From NCBI GenBank assembly GCA_016871395.1, contig VFYV01000005.1, forward strand, positions 42,274 to 106,273: 64,000 bases of DNA, written 5' to 3'. The notes below the pieces were generated by a model, which ran no database searches, was not told the origin of the DNA, and saw only the letters and a list, made by a program, of their open reading frames with translations. A program made the translations under genes and the position numbers. This stretch comes from Actinomycetota bacterium (GTDB lineage Bacteria > Actinomycetota > Acidimicrobiia > Acidimicrobiales > Ilumatobacteraceae). Below, in pieces: positions 1 to 9,005 of this stretch. Position 1 is the first letter of the stretch; each line of letters opens with the position of its first letter.

Positions 1-1
1 C

Positions 2-274
2 ATCTTCCGTGGTCGCGGACCCGACAAGGCGCCAGTGGTGGAGTTCATCGATCAGAACGCGCGCTTTGGCGAGGTGCGCGTGGGCGCTCTGGTCGTCACC
101 TCGGGGGGATCGAGCAGCTTGGCGCCCCGCGGAATCGTCGTCGGTCGGGTGATCAAGATCGTGGAGCGGACCGGCACCTCGGGAGCCGTTCTCGAGGTCC
201 GTCTCACCGCTCGTCTCAGCACGTTGAATTTCGTGCGCGTGCTGCTCTACCAGCCGGTGGTGTCGGGCCGATGA
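2..274 (+). CDS. mreC: Rod shape-determining protein MreC, C-terminal part (cut by window start)
   Basis: The reading frame is open from the first codon of the window, so only about the last 90 residues are present. They carry the beta-barrel ending of MreC, with a VVTSGGSSSLAPRGIVVGRV segment that resembles the family's 'VVTSG.....PRGL.VG.V' signature. MreC is a membrane-anchored periplasmic scaffold that links MreB filaments to the PBP2/RodA elongation machinery. The stop codon overlaps the ATG of mreD (ATGA), and mrdA and rodA follow, which supports the call. The N-terminal membrane anchor and coiled coil lie outside the window. Confidence 0.9.
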   Translation: MFRGRGPDKAPVVEFIDQNARFGEVRVGALVVTSGGSSSLAPRGIVVGRVIKIVERTGTSGAVLEVRLTARLSTLNFVRVLLYQPVVSGR

Positions 275-807
275 TCGATCTCGTCAATCGACCCTTGGTC
301 CGGCTGCTGATGGTGGGCCTACCCGCCTTGGCACTGCAGACCACCCTGCTGTCGGAACTCACTCCTTTCGGAATCGTCATTCAGATGATGTTGTGCATGT
401 CGATCGGTGCCGGGGTCGCCGCCGGACCCGAAGGCGGCGCGCTAGCGGGCTTCGTTCTCGGATTGATGTTCGACTTCGTTCTCACGTCACCGTTGGGCTT
501 GTCGGCACTGGTGTACGGACTGTGCGGCTTCGCCGGTGGATTCGCTTTCTCCACTTCCTTGGCCAACCCCCGGTGGCTGAATGCGGTCACCTGCGCCGGT
601 CTGAGCGCGACGGCCATGTTCGTTCAACCGGTGGCGGCGAACTGGATCGGGGTGGAGGGCTGGATTTCGGCCCGTCTCGTGAAGGTGATGATCGTGGTCG
701 CGATCTTCAACGGGATCGCGAGTTACGTGGTGGTGCCGACGATGCGCTGGTGTCTCGCTGTGCGACGACTGCAACGACTGGCCCCACCATCAGAGGTGTT
801 CCTGTGA
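271..807 (+). CDS. mreD: Rod shape-determining protein MreD
   Basis: A 178-residue, strongly hydrophobic protein with about five predicted membrane segments and a short basic C-terminus, matching the size and topology of MreD. MreD is an inner-membrane partner of MreC in the elongasome. Primary sequence is poorly conserved in this family, so the call rests on topology plus position: the ATG overlaps the mreC stop codon, and PBP2 and RodA genes follow. Translational coupling with mreC is likely. Confidence 0.88.
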   Translation: MIDLVNRPLVRLLMVGLPALALQTTLLSELTPFGIVIQMMLCMSIGAGVAAGPEGGALAGFVLGLMFDFVLTSPLGLSALVYGLCGFAGGFAFSTSLANPRWLNAVTCAGLSATAMFVQPVAANWIGVEGWISARLVKVMIVVAIFNGIASYVVVPTMRWCLAVRRLQRLAPPSEVFL

Positions 808-852
808 TTGGGCGTCGGGTGAACGCCACGCCGGTGAAGACGATGGCAGGCT

Positions 853-3063
853 GTGGTCGTGGCAACTGATCGACGGTCATCGCGCTTGGTGGCGTTGGGG
901 GTGGTTGCGACGGTCATTTTTTCGGCCCTCGTCATGCGCATGTGGTTCTTGCAGGTCGTCGACTCCTCGGCTCTCGAATTGAAGGTTCGGTCGAACAAGA
1001 CGCGAACGGTGAAGTTGCTGCCCGAGCGTGGTCGTATCTTCGATCGCGAAGGTCGGATCATGGCCGACAATGAACGTATCGTCACGGTGACCGTGGCGTG
1101 GGAGTCGATGCGCAAGGACGATGATCGTTCGGAACTTTTCTCGCGTTTGGCTCCCGTCCTCGACATGGACGTCGAGGACATGGAGACTCGCTATGCCGGG
1201 CCGGTGGGTGTCACGGGTGAGCGGACCGGATCCCGGTACAGTCCGTTGTTGCCGATGCCGATTTCCGAGGGCGTCAGCGAGCAGACCGTCGCCTATTTGC
1301 TCGAGCGATCCGAGGACTTCCCCGGCGTGGACGTCACGATCCAATGGAAACGCGAGTATCCCTACGCCCCGTTGGCCGCGCACGTCGTCGGTTACCTCGG
1401 TGCCATCACCAAGGGTGACGCGGCCCAGTACAAGGACCTCGGTTACGACCTGAACGAACGAGTCGGTCAATTCGGGGTGGAGAAGATCTTCGAGCCGTAT
1501 CTGAGAGGGACACCGGGTTTCGTTCGCTACGAGGTCGATTCGCGGGGAGCGATTCTGCGCGTTGTCGAGCGCGTCGAGCCCGTCTCGGGAAACGACCTGC
1601 AACTCGCCATCGACCTCGATTATCAACAATTCGCCGAGCAGGCCCTCGAAACCCAACTTCGGCTGAATCGATTCATCGTCGCCTGTCAGGCCAAGGACGA
1701 CAAGAAGCAATTGATCAAACCACAGTTCCCGGAATGCGCCAACCTGAAGGCTCCGGCCGGTTCGGTGGTCATGATGGACTATTCCAACGGAGAGGTTCTG
1801 GCGCTGGCGAGTTATCCCACCTTCGACAATCGGTGGTTCAACTCGGGCATCTCCGGGGACAAGTTCGCTCAGATTTTTCCGAACACCAAGGATCCGGACC
1901 AGTCGTTGCTCGTGAACCGTGCCATCTCCGGCCAGTACAACCTGGGATCCAGTTTCAAGCCCTTCGTGGCTTACGCCGCGTTGGCCAGTGGCCAACTACC
2001 CGGTGGGGCGAGTTACCGATACGTCGACCGCGGCTCGTACACCCTCGTCAGTATCGACCGCGAAACGTGTCAGATCGTGAAGTGCATCTATCGAAACGCG
2101 CTCTGTGGCGGTGGAAACTATGCCTGTCGATACGGCGTGGTCACGGTCGAGGATGCACTCGCGGTGTCGACCGACACGTTTTTCTACAAGATCGGCGAAG
2201 AAATCTTCTCCGAACGCGGTGGGCAGCCGATTCTGCAGGAGGAGGTTCGCAACTTCGGTTTCGGCTCCCGTACCGGCATCGACCTGCCCTACGAATCGGC
2301 GGGTCGGATTCCCGACAGAGAGAGCAAGCGACAACTCGTCGAGGACGGCGTGTTGATGGAGGGGGAGAGTCCGAACTATCTCGTCGGGGACAACGTTCAG
2401 TTGTCGGTGGGACAGGGTCTGCTCGCGGCATCACCTCTGCAAGTGGCGCAGGCATACGGGGCCTTGGGTAACGGTGGTGACGTCAATCGTCCACTGATCG
2501 CCTTGGCACTGTTGTCGCCCGGGACGCCCAACTCACAACAAGTCGGCGTTGCGGATCTATCACAATCGACGGTGGTGCTGAACCTCGGATTGAAGAACAC
2601 GATTCGCTCGTTGAACATTCCGCCCGACGTTCTCGACCCGATCGTGAGAGGCCTCACGCGGGTGATCACCGGTCCGGGAACCGACAATGGCACGTACCAC
2701 GCCACCACCGGTGAGAGACTGTTCAGAAGTTATCCGTACGAGGATCTTCCGATCGCTGGCAAGACCGGGACGGCGCAAGGTGCGGCCAGTCTGCCGTGGA
2801 ACGACTCGTCGGCCTTTGGCGCTTTCAGCCTCGACCCGACGCGCCCGATCGTGGTGTCGGCGTATCTGGAGAAGGCCGGTTACGGAGCCAAGGCTGCCGC
2901 TCCCGTGGTGAAGTGCATCTTCATGGCCATCGCGGGGGCTGCTTCGATGGGTCCGGTTGTTCCATCGAACCCGCTGAATACCGAATCTCTGGTGGCTGCT
3001 CCCGAGCGCCGACTACCGAGTACCCGCTGCCTGGGTGGCGCGGCCTACGGCGGACGCGACTGA
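853..3063 (+). CDS. mrdA: Penicillin-binding protein 2, elongasome transpeptidase
   Basis: Monofunctional class B PBP of about 736 residues that cross-links peptidoglycan during side-wall growth with RodA. One membrane anchor lies near residues 13-32, followed by a dimerisation domain (RGRIFDREGR) and a transpeptidase domain. The three active-site motifs are visible: SSFK at 366-369 with the nucleophile Ser366, STD at 439-441 (the SxN position with Asp for Asn) and KTGT from 637. The start is a GTG at 853; another GTG lies two codons later, and neither has a strong Shine-Dalgarno. The stop overlaps the rodA ATG (TGATG), so the pair is coupled. Confidence 0.95.
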   Translation: MVVATDRRSSRLVALGVVATVIFSALVMRMWFLQVVDSSALELKVRSNKTRTVKLLPERGRIFDREGRIMADNERIVTVTVAWESMRKDDDRSELFSRLAPVLDMDVEDMETRYAGPVGVTGERTGSRYSPLLPMPISEGVSEQTVAYLLERSEDFPGVDVTIQWKREYPYAPLAAHVVGYLGAITKGDAAQYKDLGYDLNERVGQFGVEKIFEPYLRGTPGFVRYEVDSRGAILRVVERVEPVSGNDLQLAIDLDYQQFAEQALETQLRLNRFIVACQAKDDKKQLIKPQFPECANLKAPAGSVVMMDYSNGEVLALASYPTFDNRWFNSGISGDKFAQIFPNTKDPDQSLLVNRAISGQYNLGSSFKPFVAYAALASGQLPGGASYRYVDRGSYTLVSIDRETCQIVKCIYRNALCGGGNYACRYGVVTVEDALAVSTDTFFYKIGEEIFSERGGQPILQEEVRNFGFGSRTGIDLPYESAGRIPDRESKRQLVEDGVLMEGESPNYLVGDNVQLSVGQGLLAASPLQVAQAYGALGNGGDVNRPLIALALLSPGTPNSQQVGVADLSQSTVVLNLGLKNTIRSLNIPPDVLDPIVRGLTRVITGPGTDNGTYHATTGERLFRSYPYEDLPIAGKTGTAQGAASLPWNDSSAFGAFSLDPTRPIVVSAYLEKAGYGAKAAAPVVKCIFMAIAGAASMGPVVPSNPLNTESLVAAPERRLPSTRCLGGAAYGGRD

Positions 3064-4226
3064 TGGCGCTTCCGGTCGTGAGACGTCGACCCAACAGCGG
3101 GTTGGGCAACATCCGTTCCAGTTTGGGCTCCCCCCGACGAAACATCGACTGGGTGTTGATCTCGACCGTGGTGATTCTGGCCGTCGTGGGGGCCTTTTCG
3201 ATCTACAGCGCCACCTTCTGGAAGATCGACAACGACCCCTATTGGTTCGCCACGCGGCAGGTCGTCTTCCTCATCGTGTCCGCGGTGGCGCTGGTGGTCG
3301 TCATGTCCTTCGACTACACGCTGTTGAACGATCGTGCCTATTTCTTGTACGGCACCGCGATCATCGCCTTGCTTCTCGTTCTTTCCGCCGGTGCTTTGCG
3401 TGGGGGTGCACGACTGTCGTTCGATCTGGGACCCGTCTCGTTCCAGCCCGCCGAATTCGCCAAACCGGCGGTGCTCGTCGCCTTGGCCGCCTTTTACAGC
3501 GAGTCGAGAGAGTCGGTCATGGGTTATTCGCAGTTCATCAGAGGCCTGATGTTGGTCGGCGTACCTGTGGCTCTCATCATCGTGCAGCCCGACCTGGGTT
3601 CGGCCTTCGTGATGATCGTGAGTGCCATCTGTGTCATGGTCATGGCTGGAGCGAAACTCCGGTATCTGGCGCTGATTTCGATGCTCACGTTGGCGACGAT
3701 CGCGGCCGCGATCGTCGCTGGCATCGTCGACCGTTACCAGTTGCGCCGCATCGAGGCCTTCATCAACCAGAACTCCTCGGAGGAGAGTCTGCAGCAATAC
3801 GTGTTCCAGGTGCGCTACGCCAAGCGAGCGGTGGCCACCGGAGGATGGTTCGGGAAGGGTTACCTACAAGGGCCGTTGACGAACGGCAAGTTCATTCCGG
3901 TGCAGCAGAGTGACTTCATCTTCTCGGCCGTGGCCGAGCAGTTCGGGATGCTCGGCGGGGGACTGGTATTGGGCTTGTTCGGACTGATGTTGTTCCGAAT
4001 CTGGCGCGTCGCCAATCTGGCTCGGGACACCTTCGGTTCGTACCTTTGCGCGGGGGTCTTCGGTCTCATCCTCTGGCACGTCTTTCAGAACATCGGCATG
4101 ACGATGGGCATCATGCCGGTGACCGGGGTGCCCTTGCCCTTCGTCAGTTACGGGGGGTCTTCCCTCATCGCCTTCGCCGTCATGATCGGCCTGGTCGAAA
4201 GCGTGCACATGCGGCGGCTTCGATAA
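3063..4226 (+). CDS. rodA: RodA, SEDS-family peptidoglycan glycosyltransferase
   Basis: A polytopic membrane protein of 387 residues with about ten membrane helices. It belongs to the SEDS family, whose members polymerise lipid II and pair with a class B PBP. The FtsW/RodA/SpoVE signature is near the C-terminus (PVTGVPLPFVSYGGSS), and an internal QPDLGSA segment matches the family's conserved QPDxG loop. The open frame extends upstream into mrdA, but the ATG at 3063 overlapping the mrdA stop gives a normal RodA N-terminus (basic stretch, then the first helix). It closes the mreC-mreD-mrdA-rodA operon. Confidence 0.95.
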   Translation: MALPVVRRRPNSGLGNIRSSLGSPRRNIDWVLISTVVILAVVGAFSIYSATFWKIDNDPYWFATRQVVFLIVSAVALVVVMSFDYTLLNDRAYFLYGTAIIALLLVLSAGALRGGARLSFDLGPVSFQPAEFAKPAVLVALAAFYSESRESVMGYSQFIRGLMLVGVPVALIIVQPDLGSAFVMIVSAICVMVMAGAKLRYLALISMLTLATIAAAIVAGIVDRYQLRRIEAFINQNSSEESLQQYVFQVRYAKRAVATGGWFGKGYLQGPLTNGKFIPVQQSDFIFSAVAEQFGMLGGGLVLGLFGLMLFRIWRVANLARDTFGSYLCAGVFGLILWHVFQNIGMTMGIMPVTGVPLPFVSYGGSSLIAFAVMIGLVESVHMRRLR

Positions 4227-4230
4227 CCGG

Positions 4231-4239
4231 TTATCCACA
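4231..4239 (+). promoter_or_regulatory. Perfect DnaA box
   Basis: The nine bases TTATCCACA match the classical DnaA-binding consensus exactly. They lie in the 59-base gap between rodA and the radical SAM gene, about 30 bases upstream of that gene's predicted -10 box. I saw no second box nearby, so this is not an origin; a DnaA-responsive promoter or titration site is more plausible. Chance occurrence in 64 kb is possible. Confidence 0.5.
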
Positions 4240-4270
4240 GGTCAGAGGTCCGGCCGTCCACTGTCGCCGG

Positions 4271-4276
4271 TACACT
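4271..4276 (+). promoter_or_regulatory. Predicted -10 box of radical SAM gene
   Basis: TACACT lies nine bases before the ATG at 4286, so transcription would begin only a few bases before the start codon. This fits the near-leaderless pattern seen repeatedly in this window. No good -35 element is visible. Confidence 0.5.
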
Positions 4277-4285
4277 TCGAAGGTC

Positions 4286-6238
4286 ATGTCATCGCTTTGG
4301 TCGCGGCTCGAACCGCTCCTCGCGAGGGTGCGCAAACCAGCCCGCTACATCGGCTGCGAGGATGGGGCGGCGTCGCCCCAGCACGGTCACGGCAAGGTGG
4401 CCTGGCTTCTCGCTTACCCCGATGTGTACGAGGTCGGTCTGCCCAACCAGGGCCTGCAGATCCTCTACGAGATCCTGAACGAGCGCGCCGACGCCGTCGC
4501 CGAGCGCACGTACGCGCCGTGGGTGGACCTGGAGGCGCTGATGCGCGAGCGAGACATTCCGTTGTTCTCGGTCGACACGCATCGCTCCGCCGACGAGTTC
4601 GACATACTGGCGTTCAATCTGTCGGCCGAACTCGTGTACACGAACGTGCTGAACATGATCGATCTGGCCGGAAGTCCGGTGCGGACCACGGATCGTCGCC
4701 CCAGTGATCCGCTCGTGATCATCGGCGGCCACGCCGCGTTCAACCCCGAGCCCATGGCGGACTTCATCGACTGCGCCGTTCTCGGAGAGGGTGAAGAGGT
4801 CGTCGGTGAGATCACCGAAATCGTGCGCGAGTGGAAAGCGGCGGGGCGCACCGAGGGTTCGCGACGTGCCGTGCTGCGCGAATTGTCCAAGATTCGCGGC
4901 GTGTACGTGCCCTCGATGTACGACGTGGCCTACGAGGGCGATCGGGTGGTCGGCATCACCCCGATGTTCGTCGACGTGCCCGAGTTGGTGACCAAGCGCA
5001 CCGTCCACGATCTTGGCCAGTGGCAGTATCCCAAGAGCCCGTTGGTGCCGCTCACCGAGGTGGTTCACGATCGTCTCGCCGTGGAGGTGTTCCGAGGGTG
5101 CACCCGCGGATGTCGTTTCTGCCAAGCCGGCATGATCACCCGCCCCGTTCGCGAGCGCCCGGCCGAACAGGTACGCACCATGATCTCCGAGGGTCTGAGG
5201 CGTACCGGCTACAACGAGGTGAGTTTGACATCGTTGTCCACCGCCGACTTCAGTGGGATCGAGTCGGTGGTCACCTCGATCGTGCCGGATCCGACGGCCT
5301 GCGGTTCTCCCACGGTGAGTCTGCCGTCGTTGCGGGTCGACGCATTCACGGTCGGCTTGGCAGCCAAAGTGGCCAGCGGACGACGCAGTGGCCTGACCTT
5401 CGCGCCCGAGGCTGGCACGTGGCGCCTGCGCACGGTGATCAACAAGCTCATCACCGAAGAGGATCTCTACGGAGCGGTCGAATCGGCGTTCTCGTCGGGT
5501 TGGTCGCGCATGAAGTTGTACTTCCTCACCGGGCTTCCCACCGAGACCGACATCGACACCGCGGGCATCGTCGATTTGGCCGCGGGTTGCGTGTCGATCG
5601 GCAAGAAGTACACGAGCCGTGCCAGCGTGACGGTGAGCGTGGGTGGTTTCGTGCCCAAGGCGCACACTCCGTTCCAGTGGTTCGGTCAGAACGGGGTCCC
5701 GGAACTGCGACGCAAGATCGGCCTGGTGCGAGAGGCGGCCGGCCGGACCCGCGGTGTCCACGTGAAATGGCACGACCCGGCAGCGACACTGGCCGAGGGC
5801 ATCGCCAGTCGTGGCGACCGTCGTGTCGGTGCGGTCGTCGAACGTGTGTGGCGTGAGGGTGGCGTGTTCCAGGAGTGGTCCGAGTTCTTCGTGCTCGACC
5901 GTTGGCTCGACGCCATGGCCGCCGAAGGACTCTCGCCCGACTGGTTCGTCACGCGGCATCGTGACGAGGACGAGGTTTTCCCGTGGCATCATCTGTCCGC
6001 CGGTCTGCATCGTGATTTCCTCTGGCAGGACTGGCGCGCAGCGCTGGCCGAAGCCGGCCTCGAGGATTGTCGATGGACTCCGTGTTACGACTGTGGCGTG
6101 TGCACCGGTGACGGCCTGGAGCACATCGTCGCCTCGCCGGTCGCCCCCGCAGGTGGCAGTCAGGGCACGGGCCAGAATTTGGCCTGGGGTGGCTCGGTGC
6201 CCGTCAGTCTGGGATCGAAGCCGATGGTGACGTCGTGA
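4286..6238 (+). CDS. TIGR03960-family radical SAM protein
   Basis: A 650-residue protein with an N-terminal B12-binding-like region and a radical SAM core. The cluster-binding motif is C272-TRG-C276-RF-C279, the CxxxCxxC that holds a [4Fe-4S] cluster for S-adenosylmethionine cleavage. In many bacteria this family occurs fused to, or directly upstream of, a DUF2344/TIGR03936 protein; here the next gene is that partner and overlaps by four bases. The reaction and substrate are not established, although placement before RNase E/G and ribosomal protein genes is common in actinobacteria. The ATG at 4286 is chosen because the frame upstream runs into rodA and a -10 box lies just before it. Confidence 0.88.
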   Translation: MSSLWSRLEPLLARVRKPARYIGCEDGAASPQHGHGKVAWLLAYPDVYEVGLPNQGLQILYEILNERADAVAERTYAPWVDLEALMRERDIPLFSVDTHRSADEFDILAFNLSAELVYTNVLNMIDLAGSPVRTTDRRPSDPLVIIGGHAAFNPEPMADFIDCAVLGEGEEVVGEITEIVREWKAAGRTEGSRRAVLRELSKIRGVYVPSMYDVAYEGDRVVGITPMFVDVPELVTKRTVHDLGQWQYPKSPLVPLTEVVHDRLAVEVFRGCTRGCRFCQAGMITRPVRERPAEQVRTMISEGLRRTGYNEVSLTSLSTADFSGIESVVTSIVPDPTACGSPTVSLPSLRVDAFTVGLAAKVASGRRSGLTFAPEAGTWRLRTVINKLITEEDLYGAVESAFSSGWSRMKLYFLTGLPTETDIDTAGIVDLAAGCVSIGKKYTSRASVTVSVGGFVPKAHTPFQWFGQNGVPELRRKIGLVREAAGRTRGVHVKWHDPAATLAEGIASRGDRRVGAVVERVWREGGVFQEWSEFFVLDRWLDAMAAEGLSPDWFVTRHRDEDEVFPWHHLSAGLHRDFLWQDWRAALAEAGLEDCRWTPCYDCGVCTGDGLEHIVASPVAPAGGSQGTGQNLAWGGSVPVSLGSKPMVTS

Positions 6239-6981
6239 AGGTCCGCCTCAGTTACTCCAAGTTGGGCAAGATCCGTTTCACGGGTCATCGAGACGTGGCG
6301 CGCATCTGGGAACGCAGCCTTCGCAAAGCGGCGATTCCGGTCGCCGTATCGACCGGGTTCACACCGCGACTCAGGGTGGCCTTCGGCCTCGGCCTACCCA
6401 CCGGAGCCGAGTCACTGGTGGAGTTGCTGGACATCACGCTGGCGGACGATTCAGACGTGGGATCCATCGAACTCGACGAGATCGCCCGGCGTCTCGACAC
6501 GACTCTTCCCGTCGGCATGGCGGTCACCGGAATTCGTGAGTGCGCTCTGTCGGAGGCGTCAGCGCAGGAGGATGTGGTGGCCACGACCTGGGTGATGGGT
6601 GTCGAGGCCCCGGGTATCGTCGACCAGATAGATCGAATCAACCAGTCGACCGAGGTCTGGGTCGAACGCGAACGCAAGGGCGAAAAACGACGCGACGACA
6701 TTCGCGCCGGTATCTTGCACCTCGGGCTCATCGCACCGGAGCAGTCCGAAGTTCTTCCGTCATGGTGGCTGGGTGAGTCCCGTGGCGTGGTCATCGAAGC
6801 AGTTCTCACCACCGCTGGCCGCGGAATCAGGCCGACCGAGTTAGTTCAAGCCTTGGTGCCCGGATGTGAGCCCTGGAATCACCTCACCCGAGTGCTCCGA
6901 ATCAACCAATGGATCGAGCGGGACGGAGAGCGCGTCGACGTGCTCTCGGCCCGCCCCGCGCACTCTCAGGTGTGCCCATGA
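6235..6981 (+). CDS. TIGR03936/DUF2344 family protein
   Basis: A 248-residue soluble protein beginning KVRLSYSKLGKIRFTGHRD, the conserved opening of the DUF2344 family, followed by the conserved RAAIPVAVSTGFTPR-like segment (here RKAAIPVAVSTGFTPR). Its GTG start overlaps the stop codon of the radical SAM gene, implying coupled translation and probably a complex. In other genomes the two are one polypeptide. Its role is unknown; association with RNase E/G suggests RNA or ribosome metabolism, which is inference. Confidence 0.85.
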   Translation: MKVRLSYSKLGKIRFTGHRDVARIWERSLRKAAIPVAVSTGFTPRLRVAFGLGLPTGAESLVELLDITLADDSDVGSIELDEIARRLDTTLPVGMAVTGIRECALSEASAQEDVVATTWVMGVEAPGIVDQIDRINQSTEVWVERERKGEKRRDDIRAGILHLGLIAPEQSEVLPSWWLGESRGVVIEAVLTTAGRGIRPTELVQALVPGCEPWNHLTRVLRINQWIERDGERVDVLSARPAHSQVCP

Positions 6982-6996
6982 GAGAGGAACGACAAC

Positions 6997-8940
6997 ATGT
7001 CCAACGTCCCCGAGACCCCCGACACCCCTGACTCGCACGACTCGCCCGACGCGTCCGAGCCGGCCGATTCGCCGGTGAGGCAGAGCGGTGGTGCCTCCGA
7101 CGGCGCCACCGAGGCCCGGTCGGCGGCGGCGCGCAAGAAGCGACGTCGCGGTTCGCGGGGAGGGCGCAATCGTCCTCGCTCGTCCGGAGAGTCGTCTCCG
7201 GGCGACCCCGTCGATGAACATGACGTCGACAGTGGTCATGACGCCGACCGTGACACCTCCACCCCTTCGGGCGGGGAGGTTCCCGGAGTGGGTGCCAACC
7301 CGTCGGAGTTGCCCGAGCGCCTGAGCGAGGGCCGTCCCTCGCCCGAGGTCGCCGCCCGTGCCGTGGTTCAACGGCCCAAGATCGGCGACACCCGCCCCGC
7401 TCCGACCACGGGTCCCTCGGTCACCATGCCCGGGGGGACCCGCGTTGGGGCCCCGAACCCCGGCCGCGGCAAGAGCGCGAAGGGTTCCAAGTCCGCGCCG
7501 ACCAATGCGACGAACCCGGCGTCAGGCGACTCGGCGGGCTCGAGTGTCGGTGGGCGCAAGAAGCGTCGTCGTACCGGACGTGGCCGGGTGAGCGGATCCG
7601 ACGATCGTGGTGCCACCCGTTCGACTGATGCCGACGTCGTGGAGCGACGTCGGGGTCGCGAGCGCAACGGACGTCCTGTCGGTCGTCACTTCATGTGCGT
7701 CCAGGTGCGGCCCAACCTCACGCAAGTGGCGGTGTTGGAAGGGCGCAGCCTGATCGAGCACTACGTCAGTCGACCCGCCGATGACGTGGCACAGATTCAC
7801 GGGAACATTTACGTGGGCAAGGTGCAAAACGTGTTGCCGGGCATGGAGGCGGCCTTCGTCGACATCGGAACGCCGAAGAACGCGGTTCTGTATCGCGGTG
7901 ACGTGCAATACGACCAAGAAGACATCGTCGACAGCCAGCCCCGCATCGAGCAGATTCTCAAGGGTAAGCAACTGATCGTGTGTCAAGTCACCAAGAACCC
8001 CATCGGGGTGAAGGGAGCGCGTCTGACCCAGGAAGTTTCCTTGCCCGGCCGGTTCGTGGTGTTGATCCCGAACTCCCGAACCTACGGAATTTCCAAGCGC
8101 TTGCCCGATGCCGAGCGCAAACGGCTGCGCGGCATCCTCGATCGGGTGAAGCCGGCCGAACACGGCTTGATCGTTCGTACCGCCGCGGAGACGGCCACCG
8201 AGCACGAATTGCTCGCGGACATGACCCGCCTGGTCGAACAATGGAACGCCATCGAGGCCAAGGCCCGCAAGGCGAACGGTCCGACGTTGCTCTATCGCGA
8301 ACCTCTGCTGGCGGTGCGCGTCATCCGCGAAGAATTCAACAACGACTACCGCGGTGTCGTCATCGACGACCGGCAGTTGTTCGAGGACGTGCGTGATTAC
8401 GTGCAGGCCTTCAATCCCGAGTTGGCTGATCGCGTCGAGTACTACGACACCTCCACGGAGGGTCTACCGATCTTCGAGAAACATCATGTCCACGAGCAGA
8501 TCCACAAGGCCCTGGATCGCAAGGTGTGGCTACCCTCAGGAGGCTCCTTGATCATCGAGCACACCGAGGCCCTCACGGTCATCGACGTCAACACGGGTCG
8601 CAACGTGGGCACCTCGAACCTCGAAGCCACCGTCTTCCAGAACAATCTGGAGGCTGCCGAAGAGGTGGCTCACCAGTTGCGTCTTCGCGACATCGGAGGA
8701 ATCATCGTGATCGACTTCATCGACATGGAGATCAAAGAGAACCGCCGAAAAGTGTTGGAGGCCTTCCGCACGGCCTTGGCCCGGGACAAGACCCGTACCC
8801 AGGTGTTCGACATCTCCGAATTGGGGTTGGTCGAGATGACGCGAAAGCGGATCGGGGAGGGACTCCTGACCAGCTTCGCCGAACAATGCTCGAATTGCCA
8901 AGGGCGTGGTGTGCTGGTGAATCACGACCTGTTGCTCTGA
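6997..8940 (+). CDS. rng: Ribonuclease E/G family endoribonuclease
   Basis: A 647-residue single-strand endoribonuclease involved in rRNA maturation and mRNA decay. Residues 1 to about 230 are a low-complexity, disordered extension with two arginine/lysine-rich patches (KKRRRGSRGGR and KKRRRTGRGR). An S1 domain follows near 245-330, then the catalytic core with Asp530 (IDVNTG) and Asp573 (IVIDFIDME), the expected metal-binding pair. The zinc-link C631-SN-C634 is present and the protein ends soon after, so the C-terminal scaffold seen in proteobacterial RNase E is missing and the N-terminal extension probably replaces it. An AGAGGA Shine-Dalgarno precedes the ATG. rplU and rpmA follow, the usual actinobacterial order. 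Confidence 0.93.
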   Translation: MSNVPETPDTPDSHDSPDASEPADSPVRQSGGASDGATEARSAAARKKRRRGSRGGRNRPRSSGESSPGDPVDEHDVDSGHDADRDTSTPSGGEVPGVGANPSELPERLSEGRPSPEVAARAVVQRPKIGDTRPAPTTGPSVTMPGGTRVGAPNPGRGKSAKGSKSAPTNATNPASGDSAGSSVGGRKKRRRTGRGRVSGSDDRGATRSTDADVVERRRGRERNGRPVGRHFMCVQVRPNLTQVAVLEGRSLIEHYVSRPADDVAQIHGNIYVGKVQNVLPGMEAAFVDIGTPKNAVLYRGDVQYDQEDIVDSQPRIEQILKGKQLIVCQVTKNPIGVKGARLTQEVSLPGRFVVLIPNSRTYGISKRLPDAERKRLRGILDRVKPAEHGLIVRTAAETATEHELLADMTRLVEQWNAIEAKARKANGPTLLYREPLLAVRVIREEFNNDYRGVVIDDRQLFEDVRDYVQAFNPELADRVEYYDTSTEGLPIFEKHHVHEQIHKALDRKVWLPSGGSLIIEHTEALTVIDVNTGRNVGTSNLEATVFQNNLEAAEEVAHQLRLRDIGGIIVIDFIDMEIKENRRKVLEAFRTALARDKTRTQVFDISELGLVEMTRKRIGEGLLTSFAEQCSNCQGRGVLVNHDLLL

Positions 8941-8988
8941 TCGGGCGAGAGATCGCAAGCGGGCGTTGGATGCCCGTAAAGCGCCAGG

Positions 8989-8994
8989 TAGCGT
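8989..8994 (+). promoter_or_regulatory. Predicted -10 box of rplU
   Basis: TAGCGT ends 11 bases before the rplU ATG in the 65-base gap after the RNase gene. It would give a leader of only a few bases. Just upstream, CGGGC/GCCCG at about 8959-8975 can form a small five-pair hairpin of unknown relevance. Confidence 0.35.
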
Positions 8995-9005
8995 CGGGGT
9001 TCGCT

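Noticed and set aside
804..869. Short frame GTG...TGA after mreD
   Set aside because: Twenty-one codons with no conserved features; probably the untranslated gap before mrdA.
2796..3062. Upstream extension of the rodA frame
   Set aside because: It overlaps the end of mrdA. The ATG at 3063 gives a normal RodA N-terminus.
4289..6124. 611-codon open frame on the minus strand
   Set aside because: It lies entirely inside the radical SAM gene, which has clear motifs. High GC in third codon positions suppresses stops in this antisense frame, and its translation is His/Gly/Arg-rich with no family pattern.
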